Positions 63,198-64,000 of a stretch of 64,000 bases of DNA are shown here, piece by piece. Positions within the stretch are counted from its first letter, which is position 1; every line of letters begins with the position of its first letter. A model generated the notes under the pieces. The model searched no databases. It worked only from the letters and a program-made list of their open reading frames with translations, and was not told the DNA's origin. The DNA is from Yoonia sp035117555 (GTDB lineage: Bacteria; Pseudomonadota; Alphaproteobacteria; Rhodobacterales; Rhodobacteraceae). Location: NCBI RefSeq assembly GCF_035117555.1, contig NZ_JAYKPK010000001.1, positions 124,001 through 188,000 of the forward strand, given 5' to 3'. The position numbers and the translations under genes are program-made.

Positions 63198-64000
63198 TTA
63201 CAGCCGGTCGTAGGCAGCATTGACCGCATCAGAGGCTGCATCCAAAGCCGCTTCCGGGGTGGCCGCGCCGGACAAGACATCGCCCAGCAGCACCTGCAAT
63301 TGATTGCTGATCTCGGGATAGATCGCGACGCCGGGGCGGGCGACACCGTTCACCAAAGCTGCGGCAAAGGCATCATATTCCGGCCCGTCAAACGCATCGT
63401 AAGCGTCATAAAGGCTGGCCGAGGTCGGCAACAGGCCTTGGAACGCATTGCCTTCGGTGGCGTAGATTTCATAGGCCATCCGGGCGCAGATCTCGACTGC
63501 AGTCGCATCATCGCTGAACGCACCGATGGTCCAGCCACCCGTGCCGGTTGCGCGCTGATCCGCACTCGGGCCGGGCAGTTCAGAGATTTCCCAATTGGCA
63601 AATTGATCTTTAGCCAAGGTGCTGCGCAATTGGCCATATTGCCAGTTCCCGCCGATGAACAACCCCGCAGTGCCAGCGGCAGCGGCGGCATTGAATTCAT
63701 CGTAATTGATTATCGTTGTCACCCGCGACGGGGCGGCCCCTTCATCGACCAGCGTTTTATAGTAATTGATCGCGGCCAGCATTTTGTCGCGGTTGTCGCC
63801 TTCGTTGAACACCGGGCGGCCATCGGCATCGACCAATTCACCGCCCTGCGCCCAGAAATTCGGCAGCCAATCGAAAGCTGTGCCTTCCCAGCGTCCGCCG
63901 TTGAACAACACGCCTTCGCGGCCTGCCTCGACCGTGGTCAGGGCGGCGGCTTGCAGATCTTCCCATGTGGCAGGGGCATCGGGGACCAAAGAGGCGTCAC
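63198..64000 (-). CDS. Extracellular solute-binding protein, family 1 (5' end outside window)
   Basis: The frame is open from 63998 down to the stop at 63198, so the N-terminus and signal peptide are missing. The visible 266 residues show the type-1 sugar-binder pattern: PDAPATWEDLQAAALTTVEA at the beginning of the fragment, then GTAGLFIGGNWQYGQLRSTL, where the conserved aromatic-Gly contact lies, and TGTGGWTIGAFSDDATAVEI. It binds a sugar or polyol for the two permeases encoded next. The operon presumably begins upstream, beyond the right edge of the window. Confidence 0.88.
   Translation of the reverse strand, partial: DASLVPDAPATWEDLQAAALTTVEAGREGVLFNGGRWEGTAFDWLPNFWAQGGELVDADGRPVFNEGDNRDKMLAAINYYKTLVDEGAAPSRVTTIINYDEFNAAAAAGTAGLFIGGNWQYGQLRSTLAKDQFANWEISELPGPSADQRATGTGGWTIGAFSDDATAVEICARMAYEIYATEGNAFQGLLPTSASLYDAYDAFDGPEYDAFAAALVNGVARPGVAIYPEISNQLQVLLGDVLSGAATPEAALDAASDAVNAAYDRL

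Overview
The window reads as a chromosomal segment of a marine-type Rhodobacteraceae (Roseobacter-group alphaproteobacterium). This is an inference from high GC, tightly overlapping start/stop codons, TRAP transporters, FnrL-type boxes, and an operon order of glycerol and C-P lyase genes known from alphaproteobacteria. No rRNA, tRNA, CRISPR array, prophage or intact insertion sequence was seen. Nearly all the DNA is coding. Only 8408-8938 is a long gene-free, relatively AT-rich stretch; 12390-12691 is a shorter one.

Layout. 1-556: end of a SulP anion permease. 617-8407: a TRAP transporter (dctPMQ), flavin reductase, aldo/keto reductase and SsuD-like flavin monooxygenase on the minus strand, divergent from a GntR regulator and a Gfo/Idh oxidoreductase. 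I interpret this as a candidate oxidative desulfonation module resembling the Agrobacterium sulfoquinovose monooxygenase (smo) pathway, with a TRAP importer instead of an ABC importer. 8939-15907: CaiB-type CoA transferase, MDR oxidoreductase, L,D-transpeptidase, small lipoprotein, a NitT/TauT-type ABC transporter and a YjdF-like membrane protein. 15947-22442: endonuclease/phosphatase, phasin and universal stress protein (the last two with convincing FNR-type boxes), then an Mla-type lipid transport operon.

22526-35994: a full phosphonate system. It has importer phnCDE1E2, a hexapeptide-repeat transferase, phnM (divergent copy) and phnF on the minus strand, phnGHIJKLN, a DUF1045 2H-phosphoesterase, and a second, canonical phnM. 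36068-39161: an arsenic module (ArsR-ArsC fusion, GAPDH, ArsJ) that would make and export 1-arseno-3-phosphoglycerate. 39145-51107: a NikR-like regulator without its nickel ligands, an iron-ADH-family enzyme, and the glycerol operon glpD-S-T-P-Q-U-V-K with divergent glpR.

51096-53784: three Tad-like pseudopilin genes without a secretion machine. 53960-61363: glycosyltransferase, luciferase-like monooxygenase, lytic transglycosylase, cytochrome b561, a CDP-alcohol phosphotransferase overlapping an LtaS/sulfatase-type membrane enzyme, an NTF2-like protein and a GNAT. 61492-64000: a sugar-type ABC importer cut by the window end.

The common theme is scavenging of organic sulfur, phosphorus and glycerol compounds: sulfonates by TRAP plus monooxygenase, phosphonates by C-P lyase, and glycerol by an ABC importer. 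Arsenate defence sits beside the phosphorus genes, as expected if both respond to phosphate scarcity. Five convergent gene pairs overlap or abut at their 3' ends with no room for a conventional terminator.
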